Shown: one piece after another, positions 48,191 to 57,357 of the stretch | Layout of the letters: each line of letters starts with the position of its first letter | How positions within the stretch are numbered: position 1 is the first letter of the stretch | Source: Latescibacteria bacterium UBA6620 | GTDB taxonomy: Bacteria > Latescibacterota > UBA2968 | Assembly: GCA_002433075.1 (NCBI GenBank) | Contig: DJHM01000044.1 | Coordinates: 62,001 to 126,000, forward strand | Direction of reading: 5' to 3' | DNA length: 64,000 nucleotides | Notes under the pieces: model-generated | What the model saw: only the letters and a program-made list of their open reading frames with translations | The model's database searches: none | What the model was told of the DNA's origin: nothing | Program-made: the position numbers and the translations under genes

Positions 48191-50422
48191 TCAGGCGTTC
48201 ACTACGTTCATTCGACCGTAGCAGGCGTGAGCGTTCTCGATGAAGAGCTGCGCTTCCTCGATGATCTGATGCGCCGTGTCCCGGTCGTGCGAATTAGGCT
48301 TCTCTTCGTAGTGACGGAAGAGATAATTGGCGAATTTTCCCCCGGCGAAGTTGTCCCAAAACAATTGTGTGTCGAAGAACCGCGTACGGAATTCTGCGAC
48401 GATCTGGTCCGCATCCTCAGGAATGTCGAGATACTGGGTTTTGACGAGCGCTTTGGCTGCGTGGAGCATCGCGTCGAACGCCTTCCGATACGCCTCTTCA
48501 TACTCTCCGGCGTCCAGGTGGATTTGCGCTTCGAAGGCCTCGCGTTCACTGCCCTGCATTTCGACCTCGATGAGCGGAACGATTTCGCCCGCGCACTCGC
48601 CCTTGCCCATATCGCCGGTCGTAAACTCTCGCGTGTCACCCCAATCGGTGTAGTAGGAGGCGTCCTCATCGTGTGCGGGAACGGCGGTCAGGTCGTCGAG
48701 CATCTCTTTCACTTTGGCTTTACCGACTCGACCGACGTAGGCTTGGAACGATTCGTCTCCCTGGCGTTGTTCGAGGTAGGCTTCGGTGACCCGCGTTACG
48801 ACGTCCGGGATCCGCTTGGACGGTACAGCGCCGATGGCCAACCCATAAGCGCCTGCGTTCTCGGTCCACTGACCCCCGAGAATGACCTGGAAGTGGGGAA
48901 CCTGGTATTCGCCGACCTTGCGGCTGATGCCGTAGAACCCGAGGTCGGAAACGTGGTGCTGACCGCAGGAGTTGAAGCACCCGCTGATCTTGATGCGAAA
49001 ATGCTTGATGGCGGCGTCGAGTTCATGACTTTGCGCTGCCAGCCGGGTGCGCAGCTCGGCTGCCAAGCCACGAGACGAGGCGATTCCGAGCTTGCAGGTG
49101 TCGGTGCCGGGGCACGCGGTCACGTCGACGATCGTCCCGGCGCCGGGGTCGCCCAGGCCCGCTTCTGCCAGCGCGGTATACACCTCGGGCAGGTCGGACT
49201 CGCTGACCCACCGCAGAACGATGTTCTGTTCTACCGTCGTGCGGATCGTGTCCTTGACGTGGGCCCGTGCGATGTCGGCGAGCGCCCGGAACTGATCGGA
49301 CGTAGCATCGCCCAGTGGCAGCGCCACGGTTACGACGCAGTAACCGTCCTGGCGTTGCTTGTAGACGTTCGTGTCCGCCCATTCACCGTAACCTTCGGGG
49401 CGCGCCTGGCCGTTGAGCGCCGAGGCGTCGACGAGGGGCTCTTCGTTGGTCACGGTCAGGTCGTCGAGGTAGGCGGTCCAGGCCGGGTCCTCGGGCATGA
49501 TCTTGCGCTCTTCCTCGATAAGGCGCTTGAACTCTTCGATGCCGAGCTTGGCGACGAGGAACTTCACGCGGGCACGGGCACGGTTGTTCTTTTCACCCAG
49601 TCGAGCGAACACGCGTGCGATAGCCTGTGCGGTGGGAAGCAGATCCTCTTCGGCCAGGAATTCGTCGTAGAGCTTGGCCTGATGAGGCACGGCACCGAGC
49701 CCACCGCCGACGTAAGTTTCGAACCCTCTCTTACCATCCCTGAGGACGGCTACGCAGCCGAAATCGTGCATGGCGACTAGACCGCACGCTTCGTGATGGC
49801 ATCCGGAAAATGCGATCTTGAATTTGCGCCCGAAGTCCTGGCAGTCGGGGTGGCCGAGCAGGAACTGGGTGAGGGCGTGCGCGTAAGGTGTGACGTCGAA
49901 TGACTCGGTCTGACAGACACCGGACAGGGGGCAGGCCGTGACGTTGCGGATGGAGTTGCCGCACGCCTCGCGAGTGGTGATTCCGCTCGCTGCCAGGCGG
50001 CGCATGAGGGCTGGCGTGTCTTCGATGTGGACGTAGTGGAGCTGAATATCCTGCCGCGTAGTGATGTGGAGGATGTTGTCGGAATACTCTTCGGCTAGGT
50101 CGGCGAGAACCTCGAGCTGATTGGCGGTGACTCCGCCGAAGGGAATTTTGATCCGTTGCATGCCGGGCGCATCCCAGACGGTGTTGACGCCCTTGGTCAG
50201 GCCCTCCTGGTAGGCGAGTTCCTGCGTTCGAACACCATCGAAGCGCTGCCCGTTGTCGTAGCGTTGTCCGTAAACGCCACGTCGCAAGCGGGTTTCGCCG
50301 AAGATCTCGTTGGTGATCTTGTCCTGCCGCTTGAGCTCCATCTGCGTTTCGTAGATGTCGATCTCTTCACCGAGTTCATTCGTGATTCGATCTCCCAGCT
50401 CTTCTTTCCAGGTCTTGCTCAT
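48191..50422 (-). CDS. Ferredoxin-dependent sulfite/nitrite reductase with long helical C-terminus
   Basis: A 743-residue siroheme-[4Fe-4S] reductase. Both halves keep Cys motifs: first half RNVTACPLSGVCQTESFDVT near residue 166 and AFSGCHHEACGLVAMHDFG near 207; second half VDVTACPGTDTCKLGIASSR near 435 and IKISGCFNSCGQHHVSDLGF near 484. The usual enzyme has only the second set and is about 500-560 residues. A C-terminal extension from about 580 is helical and acidic (EAYRKAFDAMLHAAKALVKT, HQIIEEAQLFIENAHACYGR) and looks somewhat like a HEPN-type bundle, which is inference. Whether sulfite or nitrite is the substrate cannot be told. The neighbouring ferredoxin is the likely donor. It has its own promoter. 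Confidence 0.88.
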   Translation of the reverse strand: MSKTWKEELGDRITNELGEEIDIYETQMELKRQDKITNEIFGETRLRRGVYGQRYDNGQRFDGVRTQELAYQEGLTKGVNTVWDAPGMQRIKIPFGGVTANQLEVLADLAEEYSDNILHITTRQDIQLHYVHIEDTPALMRRLAASGITTREACGNSIRNVTACPLSGVCQTESFDVTPYAHALTQFLLGHPDCQDFGRKFKIAFSGCHHEACGLVAMHDFGCVAVLRDGKRGFETYVGGGLGAVPHQAKLYDEFLAEEDLLPTAQAIARVFARLGEKNNRARARVKFLVAKLGIEEFKRLIEEERKIMPEDPAWTAYLDDLTVTNEEPLVDASALNGQARPEGYGEWADTNVYKQRQDGYCVVTVALPLGDATSDQFRALADIARAHVKDTIRTTVEQNIVLRWVSESDLPEVYTALAEAGLGDPGAGTIVDVTACPGTDTCKLGIASSRGLAAELRTRLAAQSHELDAAIKHFRIKISGCFNSCGQHHVSDLGFYGISRKVGEYQVPHFQVILGGQWTENAGAYGLAIGAVPSKRIPDVVTRVTEAYLEQRQGDESFQAYVGRVGKAKVKEMLDDLTAVPAHDEDASYYTDWGDTREFTTGDMGKGECAGEIVPLIEVEMQGSEREAFEAQIHLDAGEYEEAYRKAFDAMLHAAKALVKTQYLDIPEDADQIVAEFRTRFFDTQLFWDNFAGGKFANYLFRHYEEKPNSHDRDTAHQIIEEAQLFIENAHACYGRMNVVNA

Positions 50423-50482
50423 GGGTACCCGCCAGTTGGGGATGTGAACATTACAGACTCCGATAACATCATATAAGTGAGC

Positions 50483-50510
50483 AATTTAGACGAAAAATGG
50501 GTGTTGTCAA
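50483..50510 (-). promoter_or_regulatory. Sigma-70-type promoter for the sulfite/nitrite reductase operon
   Basis: On the minus strand TTGACA (50510-50505) and TAAATT (50488-50483) are 16 bases apart, the same spacing as the ferredoxin promoter. The leader before ATG 50422 is about 55 bases. It lies between the moaA stop and the reductase. Confidence 0.6.
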
Positions 50511-50552
50511 CAGCCCACCCGAGCCCGGCGGTCTCCGCTGGGCCAGAGATGT

Positions 50553-51566
50553 CTATCCGCCGATCTGATACATCTCGATTCTGCGGAAAGCATCGGGTGT
50601 CGTTGCCTCGGTCCGGGTCTCTGAGTAGCGATCGTCACGTTCGAGCCAGACGTTCTGGATCCGTTGGCTGATTTCCTCGTCGCTTGCGTTTCCTCGAAGC
50701 ATAGAACGTAAGTCGACGCCGTCGGAGGCGAAGAGGCAGGTGACGAGCTTTCCGTCGGTCGACAGACGCGCTCGAGTGCATTTCCCACAGAAGGGCTGTG
50801 TGACGGAGGTGATGACACCGATTTCGCCGCCCCCGTCGACGTAGCGGTAGCGTCTGGCGACTTCGCCCGGGTAATTCGGTTCGACAGGTTCCACGGGCAG
50901 CGCATCGTGGACCCGGGATACGATCTCGTCCGCGGGAACGACGTGGTCGAGCTGCCAGCCGTTCCGAGTTCCGACGTCCATATACTCGATGAATCGAAGG
51001 ATGTGGTCTGTGCCGTGGAACTGCCGAGCCAGGGGGACGATTTCGCCGTCGTTGTCGCCGCGTTTGATGACGGTGTTGATCTTGACGGGCGCGAAGCCCG
51101 ATTGCTCTGCCGTGTGGATGGCGTCGAGGACGGTGTCCGGCGGCTCATCCCGTCCGGCCATTCGTTTGAAGAGGTCAGGATCGAGGGCGTCGAGGCTGAA
51201 TGTGACACGCTCGAGACCGGCTGCCTTGAGGGCGTCGGAGAGCGCGGCAAACCGGACACCATTCGTGGTGAGGGTCAGGTCGAGAAGGCCGGGAAGCTTG
51301 GAAAGATCGGCGATCAGTCGCTCGATTTCAATACGAAGCAAGGGCTCGCCACCGGTAATGCGGATCTTCTCGACTCCCAGATCGATGAAAATTCGGGCGA
51401 GTCGTGTGATCTCCTCGAATGTGAGGATCTCTTCCCGCGGGAGGAATTCATACCGCTCACCGTAGATCTCGGCGGGCATGCAATAGGGGCAGCGAAAATT
51501 GCACCGGTCGGTGACAGAGATTCGCAGATCCCTCAGCGGGCGGCCGAGGGTGTCGAGGGGAGGCAT
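50553..51566 (-). CDS. moaA: GTP 3',8-cyclase (molybdenum cofactor biosynthesis protein A)
   Basis: A 337-residue radical-SAM enzyme for the first step of molybdopterin synthesis. The N-terminal cluster is ISVTDRCNFRCPYCMPAEIY (C-x3-C-x2-C, residues about 22-29), the SAM-binding region is KIRITGGEPLLRIEIERLIA near 68, and the C-terminal cluster FCGKCTRARLSTDGKLVTC near 255 binds the second [4Fe-4S]. The terminal IGG is the conserved double-Gly tail. The SD before ATG 51566 is weak. It follows the pentapeptide gene on the same strand with a 15-base gap. Only moaA and moaB are present in the window; other cofactor genes lie elsewhere. Confidence 0.95.
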   Translation of the reverse strand: MPPLDTLGRPLRDLRISVTDRCNFRCPYCMPAEIYGERYEFLPREEILTFEEITRLARIFIDLGVEKIRITGGEPLLRIEIERLIADLSKLPGLLDLTLTTNGVRFAALSDALKAAGLERVTFSLDALDPDLFKRMAGRDEPPDTVLDAIHTAEQSGFAPVKINTVIKRGDNDGEIVPLARQFHGTDHILRFIEYMDVGTRNGWQLDHVVPADEIVSRVHDALPVEPVEPNYPGEVARRYRYVDGGGEIGVITSVTQPFCGKCTRARLSTDGKLVTCLFASDGVDLRSMLRGNASDEEISQRIQNVWLERDDRYSETRTEATTPDAFRRIEMYQIGG

Positions 51567-51581
51567 AGCGATAGGGTCGAC

Positions 51582-52163
51582 TCAGTACGATTCAGCCATG
51601 GTGATGGCCTCATCGAACTGGGTTTTGTCGACGATGGCTCCACGAATCGATGCTTCGTAGAGGTAGGTTCCTTTAAGCGTGGCGCCCCTGAGGTCGACAC
51701 CTCGGAAGTCCGTGGCGTTGACGAGGGCGTCAGTCAGGTCTGCGTTCTTGAATGAGGTGGCGCGACCCGATTCATTCGGGAAGGAAGCCTGTAGAACACC
51801 GAGCCGGGCGTTCGTCAGGTTCGTGTCGGAGAAATCGGCACCACCGACGTTGGCTCCCGACAGGAAGGCCCACACGAGACTGGCTCCCTTCAGGTTGGCT
51901 CCGAGGAGATTGGCCGCGACGAGATAGGCCTTGTCGAGATGGGCTCCGCTGAGATCGGCGCCGCCGAGATCGGCTTCGTGAAACCTGGCTTCGTGGAGGG
52001 TGCAGCCCGAAAGGTTCGTGCCGGACAGATTGGCGCGGCTGAAGTCGGCGCCGGACAGATTTTCACCGGACAGGTTGATGCCGACGAGGTCGGCCCCGAC
52101 AAGACTCTGTGTTTCCTGATACTGGCTGAGTGCTTGACCCTTCGTGAGCGATGTGCCCGCCAT
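51582..52163 (-). CDS. Pentapeptide repeat protein
   Basis: A 193-residue right-handed quadrilateral beta-helix protein. A(D/N)LxG-type five-residue repeats run from about residue 23 to 175 (VGADLVGINLSGENLSGADF, LGGADLSGAHLDKAYLVAAN, TSFKNADLTDALVNATDFRG). That makes about 30 coils or fewer with one interruption near residue 115 (LQASFPNESGRATSF). There is no signal or membrane segment. Family members include DNA mimics such as MfpA/Qnr and many of unknown role; length and lack of a dimerisation tail do not decide. It precedes moaA on the same strand. Confidence 0.9.
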   Translation of the reverse strand: MAGTSLTKGQALSQYQETQSLVGADLVGINLSGENLSGADFSRANLSGTNLSGCTLHEARFHEADLGGADLSGAHLDKAYLVAANLLGANLKGASLVWAFLSGANVGGADFSDTNLTNARLGVLQASFPNESGRATSFKNADLTDALVNATDFRGVDLRGATLKGTYLYEASIRGAIVDKTQFDEAITMAESY

Positions 52164-52175
52164 CCTTCGGCCTCC

Positions 52176-52229
52176 GGCGGCTTTGCCGCCCTCGTGTGCA
52201 CCCTACCGGGCTACGGTGAGGCAGGGTGG
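52176..52229. repeat. Hairpin plus CTACGGTGAGGCAGG-type dispersed repeat
   Basis: GGCGGC-TTT-GCCGCC at 52176-52190 is followed by CACCCT...AGGGTG (52199-52228) around GGGCTACGGTGAGGC. The latter matches the elements at 3061 and 38480. It lies in the 287-base divergent gap before the M28 peptidase gene, where no gene is seen. Confidence 0.55.
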
Positions 52230-52450
52230 GGTTCTGTGCGGTGGGACAGTTCGTGCTTGGGAGTGAATATATATGATGGAGGGGCATCGTCAACGGATAA
52301 GTCCGTGTTTCACGTAATTCTAACTAACAACAGAACAATCACTTATGCGGGAAAATGGTGTGACCGGACGTTCGGAAATTGGCGATTGCGATGACGCCCT
52401 GGCGGACTTTTACTATCTCTGACTCTCGACACTCGACAGAAAGGAAAGAG

Positions 52451-53839
52451 ATGGCCAATCCCTACCTCGAAATCGATCGGCTGATGCTGGGAGACATCCA
52501 CACGGCGATGGATCAGATGGATAATCTGACTGTGCTCTGTGACGACTTCGGGTCCCGCTTCGGCGGCACCGAGGGAGAGCGTTCAGCGGCGCGGTTCTTC
52601 GTCGATCTGTTCAAGGCTTATGGACTGAAGAACGTGCGGCGCGAGCCTTATACGTATGCCTCCTGGACCCGAGGTGCGACGACCCTCGAACTGGTGGAGC
52701 CGGTGAAGAAAGAGATTCCGTGTATCGCGCTGCCCTACTGTCCGAGCGCCACGATCGAGGCGGAGATGGTCGACGTGGGAGACGCGGCGCCTGCCGACTT
52801 CGAAGCGATGGGGAGGCGGGGACGGGGAAAGCTGGTGATGGTGACGAGTCGCCCGCCTCAGGGTCTGGGAAGGAACGTTCATCGTTCCGAAAAGTACGCG
52901 CGAAGCGCGTTGGGTGGAGCTGCGGGCTTCATCTTCATGAATCACTACGACGGCCGGGGGCCAGCGACGGGGAGCATTGCCGACAATCGGGAGGCGCTGA
53001 TTCCCGGGATTTCGGTTTCGAAAGAGTGGGGAAGTTACCTTCAGCGTTTGCAGAGTCGGCGGGGTCCGATTCGTCTCAAGCTCAAGACCCGAAACCGAAC
53101 TCGGCCGCGCAAATCCTGGAACGTGATCGGCGAACTGCCAGGTAACCGGTTGGACGGACAGTGGGTGATGACGGGGTGTCACTACGACGGTCACGACATC
53201 TCGCAGGGTGCGATGGATCCGATATCGGGGATGGTGGCGATCCTTGAGTCGGCTCGGGTCCTGTCGCGGTATGCGAAGGACAGAATCGGGTGTGGGATCC
53301 GCTTCATTGCATTCGGGACGGAGGAAATCGGACTGATCGGAGCGAAGGAGTACGTGAAAGCGCACCAGGACGAACTGGATGAGATCCGGTTGCTCGTGAA
53401 TATGGACTCCGCGGGGGGAGCCGGGCGGAAAGGACTCATCGTGCATCGACGTCCCGAGGTGGACGCTTTCTTCGAGAATGCAGCGAAGGAGATGGCCTAC
53501 GACATGCCCTACGGCCAGGGGATGTCGGCGTTCTCGGATCATTTCCCCTTCTTCAATGCAGGGGTTCCGACGTGCGGGATGGGGGATGCGGAAGCGACCT
53601 TCACGGGCCGGGGGTTCGGGCACACGGCATTCGATACGATGGACAAGATCAACCTGGCCGATCTACGAGAGGCGGCGTCCGTACTTTCGCGACTCTTGCT
53701 GCGCGTGGCGTGTGAAGAGAAGTGGCCGGCAAAGCGATGGTCGTCGCGTCAAGTCGAGCGTGTTTCGAAGGGCGACGCTAATCTGGAGATCGTGAAGGTG
53801 GAGGCGGATTTGGAGAGGCTTTACAGGCGGAGGCGGTAG
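52451..53839 (+). CDS. M28-family zinc aminopeptidase with PA domain
   Basis: A 462-residue peptidase without a signal peptide. The PA insert is about residues 100-230 (GRGKLVMVTSRPPQGLGRNV, AALGGAAGFIFMNHYDG-like). Catalytic zinc ligands are His and Asp in GCHYDGHDISQGAMDPISG near 246 and 258, the Glu-Glu pair in IAFGTEEIGLIGAKEYVK near 295, Asp in LLVNMDSAGG near 322 and His in GRGFGHTAFDTMDKIN near 395. It cleaves N-terminal residues from peptides or processes dipeptides. ATG 52451 follows GGAAAGAG; the longer frame back to 52379 is not conserved. It precedes a palindromic repeat and a decaying stretch. Confidence 0.9.
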   Translation: MANPYLEIDRLMLGDIHTAMDQMDNLTVLCDDFGSRFGGTEGERSAARFFVDLFKAYGLKNVRREPYTYASWTRGATTLELVEPVKKEIPCIALPYCPSATIEAEMVDVGDAAPADFEAMGRRGRGKLVMVTSRPPQGLGRNVHRSEKYARSALGGAAGFIFMNHYDGRGPATGSIADNREALIPGISVSKEWGSYLQRLQSRRGPIRLKLKTRNRTRPRKSWNVIGELPGNRLDGQWVMTGCHYDGHDISQGAMDPISGMVAILESARVLSRYAKDRIGCGIRFIAFGTEEIGLIGAKEYVKAHQDELDEIRLLVNMDSAGGAGRKGLIVHRRPEVDAFFENAAKEMAYDMPYGQGMSAFSDHFPFFNAGVPTCGMGDAEATFTGRGFGHTAFDTMDKINLADLREAASVLSRLLLRVACEEKWPAKRWSSRQVERVSKGDANLEIVKVEADLERLYRRRR

Positions 53840-53850
53840 GTCCGGTGGGA

Positions 53851-53877
53851 GCAGTTTCCGACTGCGAACGAATGCGG
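53851..53877. repeat. REP-like palindrome copy 4
   Basis: GCAGT-TTCCG-ACTGC at 53851-53865 is followed by GAACGAATGCGG. The stem is shorter than in copies 1-3 but the tail is the same. It lies in the gap after the peptidase gene. A related but not identical palindrome GTAGCGACTC-CT-GAGTCGCTAC is at 54873-54894 inside the next pseudogene. Confidence 0.55.
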
Positions 53878-53972
53878 TGGCGAGAAGAACTCGTGGGCGG
53901 CGGGCGGTAGGCGGTCGGCGAAGGCCGGACCTTCCGGCGGCGGTTGACGGTCCTGGACTCTCCTCCGCTGGA

Positions 53973-55142
53973 CTACTCAACCCGTAAGGCTTCGATGGGG
54001 TCGGTGGAGCGGGACTTGAGGACCTGGGAACTGACGGCGAGCAGGCCGAGGCCGAATGCGTGGGCGGCGGTGATGATGAAGGGGACCGGGGACAGCGCTA
54101 CCCTGAAGTTGAAGTCGTTGAGCCACCCGTCTATTACGAAATAGGCGGCAGGCCAGGCGAGGAGGTTGGCGATGAGCTTGAGATAGGTCCCGGTCAGCAA
54201 AGTAAGGATGCTTGTCATCGAAGCTCCCAGCACCTTGCGAATACAGACCTCCTTTGTTCTCTGCTCGGTTGTGAAGGCGGCGAGGCCGATCAGACCCATA
54301 CACAAAATAAGGACAGCGAGCAGCGCGGCGATGTTGAAGAGTCGGCTCAGCCGGCGCTCGTTGCGATAGGCGTTCTCAATCTGGTCGTCGAGAAACGTAA
54401 ACCGAAACGGCCGCTCGGGCAGGTAGTGTTGCCAGCGCGACTGGAGAAAGTCGATCGTTTCTGGAATCCCTTCGGAACGAATCCTCAGCAGCAGAGGGGT
54501 CATTCGGTTTCCCGCCGAACCGACCTGAAAGTCCCGCACGACTCCGACGATTCGCCCCCGCCGGCAACGATCCTCTTCCCAACGGGATGATCCCATCACC
54601 TGAACGGCAGCCTGATTGACCAGAAAGTCGACGTCTGAGGTATCATCAGGCTCGCGGTCCAGGAGGTTACGTCCCGCGGTAAGGTTGACCTCGAGTGTTC
54701 GAAGGAAGTCCGAATCCACGCGATGATGTCCCAGTTGTCTGACATTCTCCGGGAGACCCTCCTCGATCACGGATACCAAACGTCTCTCACCATCACTCCA
54801 GGGGATGCGTGAGCTGCTGGCGGATGCGAGAAGGATGTTCGGATGTTCGAGAAAAGACTGCTTGATCGCAGGGTAGCGACTCCTGAGTCGCTACTCGGGA
54901 TTCATTTCGGACGAATGATCGAGGCTAAAAATGGGAAGGATCACGAGGTGGTCGCGTTCGTATCCCAGCGGTCTCGATCGAAGGAAATCCATCTGCCCGT
55001 CGACGACGATGGTACCGATCAGAAAGAAGATGGAGATCCCGAACTGGAAGACGACGAGCCCCGCGCGCATCTTCCCACCTTTCAGGTCTGTCCCTGACCC
55101 CTTGAGAGCCGTCGCCGGCTGTCCGTCTCGGTTCCGAGTCAC
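53973..55142 (-). pseudogene. MacB/FtsX-type ABC transporter permease, C-terminal half, 5'-truncated with nonsense codon
   Basis: One 390-codon frame contains TAG at 54891-54893. Before it: RAGLVVFQFGISIFFLIGTI, RSRPLGYERDHLVILPIF; after it: RSRYPAIKQSFLEHPNIL and FLRTLEVNLTAGRNLLDR. Then come FNIAALLAVLILCMGLIGLA, AAFTTEQRTKEVCIRKVLGA and the last two helices with SQVLKSRSTDPIEALRVE. This is the C-terminal half of MacB-like permeases, which are about 780-800 residues; the first half and the ATPase are absent. The TAG is one C-to-T step from Gln and lies within the palindrome at 54873-54894. Both truncation and nonsense indicate a remnant. Residues after the stop could still be made from a GTG at 54779. 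Confidence 0.82.
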
Positions 55143-55180
55143 TCAGTGGGAAGCTGGTCCACGTATGTTCGCTATACGGT

Positions 55181-55631
55181 TTGAATGACTATGAGGACAG
55201 AGGTCGGTGGCTGTTTATGGGGCTCGAGCGACACCCGGACGAAAAGCGGGTAGAGACGAACATCGCCGTCGAGATCGAGCTGTCGGCAGAAGCGGGGCGG
55301 GCCGAGCCTCCCAACGTGCGGGGTAAACTGCTCCGGAATGGGCACGAGATCGGTGAGTGCTTCGTCCACTCTGCCGGAGAAATCAGCTCGGCGCCGAAGG
55401 CACAGACTGCCTGCAGCCTCGACCATTTCGTGCTGGATGAGGATGAACGCGGGAAAGGTCTTGGGGCGACACCTTCTGCAGGAGACGTTGAAAGAGGCTT
55501 GGCGACTGGGCTACGTGCGGGCGGGGCTTGAAACGAACGCCCGGTATTACGATCGCCATCTCCTGTATTCCAGTGTCGGTTTCCGAGTGATGGACAACTG
55601 CTACAAATTCCGCAAGCGTTTCAACGCCTGA
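55181..55631 (+). pseudogene. GNAT acetyltransferase gene with a +1 frameshift in a G run
   Basis: The first frame (TTG 55181) reads DEKRVETNIAVEIELSAEAG, then LLRNGHEIGECFVHSAGEIS, then CSLDHFVLDEDERGKGLG, the acetyl-CoA loop R-G-x-G-x-G. It then leaves the family. The other frame continues GRHLLQETLKEAWRLGYVRA and then ETNARYYDRHLLYSSVGFRV, the C-terminal GNAT half. One extra G in GGGG at 55463-55466 explains the switch; removal gives a 149-residue protein. Whether it is real decay or a sequencing homopolymer error is open. It diverges from the MacB-like remnant, and the N-terminus is also uncertain. Confidence 0.75.
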
Positions 55632-55690
55632 CCTGCTTAACTCGCGAATGCCCCCGGCCATTTCGATCGACGGCGAACGGCGCGGGTCCA

Positions 55691-55858
55691 TCAGACCTTT
55701 TCGACGGTGACGTAGTAGGCGCCGGCGATTCTTTCTCCTTCACGATCGATCCACCACGTCTGCAGCGATGTCGGACCTTCGCTCAAGTCGATGGCGAAGG
55801 TCACCTGACGACCGTGCGGCGCGACAGCTATCTCCATCTCTTCCTTCCCAATCCGCAT
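55691..55858 (-). pseudogene. C-terminal tail of the sulfatase beyond an in-frame TGA
   Basis: After the sulfatase stop TGA at 55859-55861 the same frame stays open for 55 codons: MRIGKEEMEIAVAPHGRQ then VTFAIDLSEGPTSLQTWWID and GAYYVTVEKV, stop at 55691. This closely follows the usual end of these sulfatases (LRIG...LQTWFxDxxG...GAYYVyV). The natural join would read ALNVARA-R-MRIGKE, so TGA probably replaced CGA (Arg). The tail is lost unless the stop is read through. Confidence 0.75.
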
Positions 55859-57340
55859 TCACGCTCTGGCAACGTTCAAGGCCTTTCCTTCAGGGAGCGA
55901 ACCATCGACCCCCTCCATGATCGGCGCGCCTTCCGAGATCCCCAGACCCGATTCTTCCGGCCAACGGCGCAGGCTGATCTCGTAGGTTCCCTCCTCCGCG
56001 ACAAACAATTTCCACGTACCGCTGTCCATCACGCACCCTCTGATCCCACTCGGGTTGTCGCAGTAGACGCCCACCCAGTCGCAGCTCGACAATCGTGACG
56101 GGTTCTCGATGTCCGTTCCGATCACGATAGGCTGATACTTGTCGAGATTGGCACCTACATCCGCCCACCACTTCTGGTAGTGTGCTCGCATTCGTTCGAC
56201 GACGTGGGGATGGAGATCGGCGATGTTCTTCTCCTGACCGGGATCGCGTTCCATGTCGTAGAGTTCGTCCTCTTCGACGAGTCGCCACCGATTCCAGAGG
56301 ACGGCACCGTTGCCTTTTTCCGTTCTCATCCTCTCGTGCGTTGCGACGGTGTGTCCGTACTGAACGAACACCATTCGATCTTCGATCGGCTTTTCGCTTC
56401 GAAGGCGCTCTGCGATGGATACGCCGTCCGCCTTCAGCTTCTCGGGTTTCTCCAATCCACAGAGATCGGTCAGGGTGGGAAGAAAATCGACACCGTGCGT
56501 CGTGTCTGTTATGTCGCGAGGCTCACCGAGGCCGCCATTCGGCCAGCGGATGAAGAAGGGAACGCGGTGACCGCCCTCGTAGAGTTCGGTCTTCTTGCCC
56601 CGCATCCCGGCGTTAAACACAGTCTCGCCGGACGCGGTGCCGTTGTCGGTCATGTACATGAAGAGGGTGTCGTCGCGGAGTCCCCGCTCAGCCAGAAACG
56701 CGTCGAGCCTGGCGACTTTGTGGTCGACCCGATCGAGATAAGGCTGGCGATACGCATCCGGCACCCAGAGTGGCGTGTGAGGCGCATTCGTGGCGATGCA
56801 GGCGAAAAAAGGGCGATCGCCTTGGGCGTCGATCCAGGATGTCGCTTCCCGAAACCAGACGTCGGTGCAATACCCCTCGAAAGGTTCATTGACGCCGTTG
56901 TGCCGGAACGTGTCGTCGAAATAATCGTTCCCGAAGTAATCCGCGGCGGAGGTGATGCCCCAGGCCGTTTGGTGTATCGTGTCCTGGAAGCCCGGATCCT
57001 GAGGTCGGAAGGGGCAATTGTCCCCGAGATGCCACTTTCCGAAATGGCCGGTACGGTAGCCGTTGGCGGTGAAGACATCGGCCAGCGTGGGCAATGAGGA
57101 ATCGGGCAGGGAGCGGCCCATACAGACGAAGGTCGCCCCATTGCGCAGGGCGTACTGGCCGGTCATCAACTCGCCACGTGTGGGCGTACACATGGGGGCG
57201 ACGTGGAAGTCGATGAACCGAGCGCTTTCGTCGTGAAGCGTATCGAGATAGGGGGTCCGGAGGATCGGGTTGCCGTGGCAGGAGAGGTCGCCATAGCCCT
57301 GGTCGTCGGTGAGAATGAAGATGACGTTCGGCTTCTTCAT
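55859..57340 (-). CDS. Arylsulfatase-family type I sulfatase, truncated by a late nonsense codon
   Basis: A 493-residue sulfatase with intact catalytic elements. Metal Asp pair VIFILTDDQGYGDLSCHG near residue 12, formylglycine motif APMCTPTRGELMTGQYALRN near 51, catalytic Lys-His GHFGKWHLGDNCPFR near 100, IATNAPHTPLWVPDAY near 180 with His, and MYMTDNGTASGETVFNAG near 232 with Asp-Asn. HRVPFFIRWPNG near 260 gives the other His and Arg. It hydrolyses sulfate esters, with substrate unknown and no signal peptide. The TGA at 55859 cuts off the family's last 55 residues, which are still present downstream; the catalytic domain may be active. It is preceded by DUF1330, 17 bases apart. Confidence 0.88.
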   Translation of the reverse strand: MKKPNVIFILTDDQGYGDLSCHGNPILRTPYLDTLHDESARFIDFHVAPMCTPTRGELMTGQYALRNGATFVCMGRSLPDSSLPTLADVFTANGYRTGHFGKWHLGDNCPFRPQDPGFQDTIHQTAWGITSAADYFGNDYFDDTFRHNGVNEPFEGYCTDVWFREATSWIDAQGDRPFFACIATNAPHTPLWVPDAYRQPYLDRVDHKVARLDAFLAERGLRDDTLFMYMTDNGTASGETVFNAGMRGKKTELYEGGHRVPFFIRWPNGGLGEPRDITDTTHGVDFLPTLTDLCGLEKPEKLKADGVSIAERLRSEKPIEDRMVFVQYGHTVATHERMRTEKGNGAVLWNRWRLVEEDELYDMERDPGQEKNIADLHPHVVERMRAHYQKWWADVGANLDKYQPIVIGTDIENPSRLSSCDWVGVYCDNPSGIRGCVMDSGTWKLFVAEEGTYEISLRRWPEESGLGISEGAPIMEGVDGSLPEGKALNVARA

Positions 57341-57357
57341 GGCTGCCCCAAGGACAA

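Noticed and set aside
48140..49780. 546-codon plus ORF opposite the sulfite reductase
   Set aside because: Antisense shadow; the opposite frame has cluster motifs.
54873..54894. Palindrome as a mobile element inserted into the MacB-like gene
   Set aside because: The frame reads RSRYPAIKQ naturally through the palindrome, so a single CAG-to-TAG change explains the stop better than an insertion.
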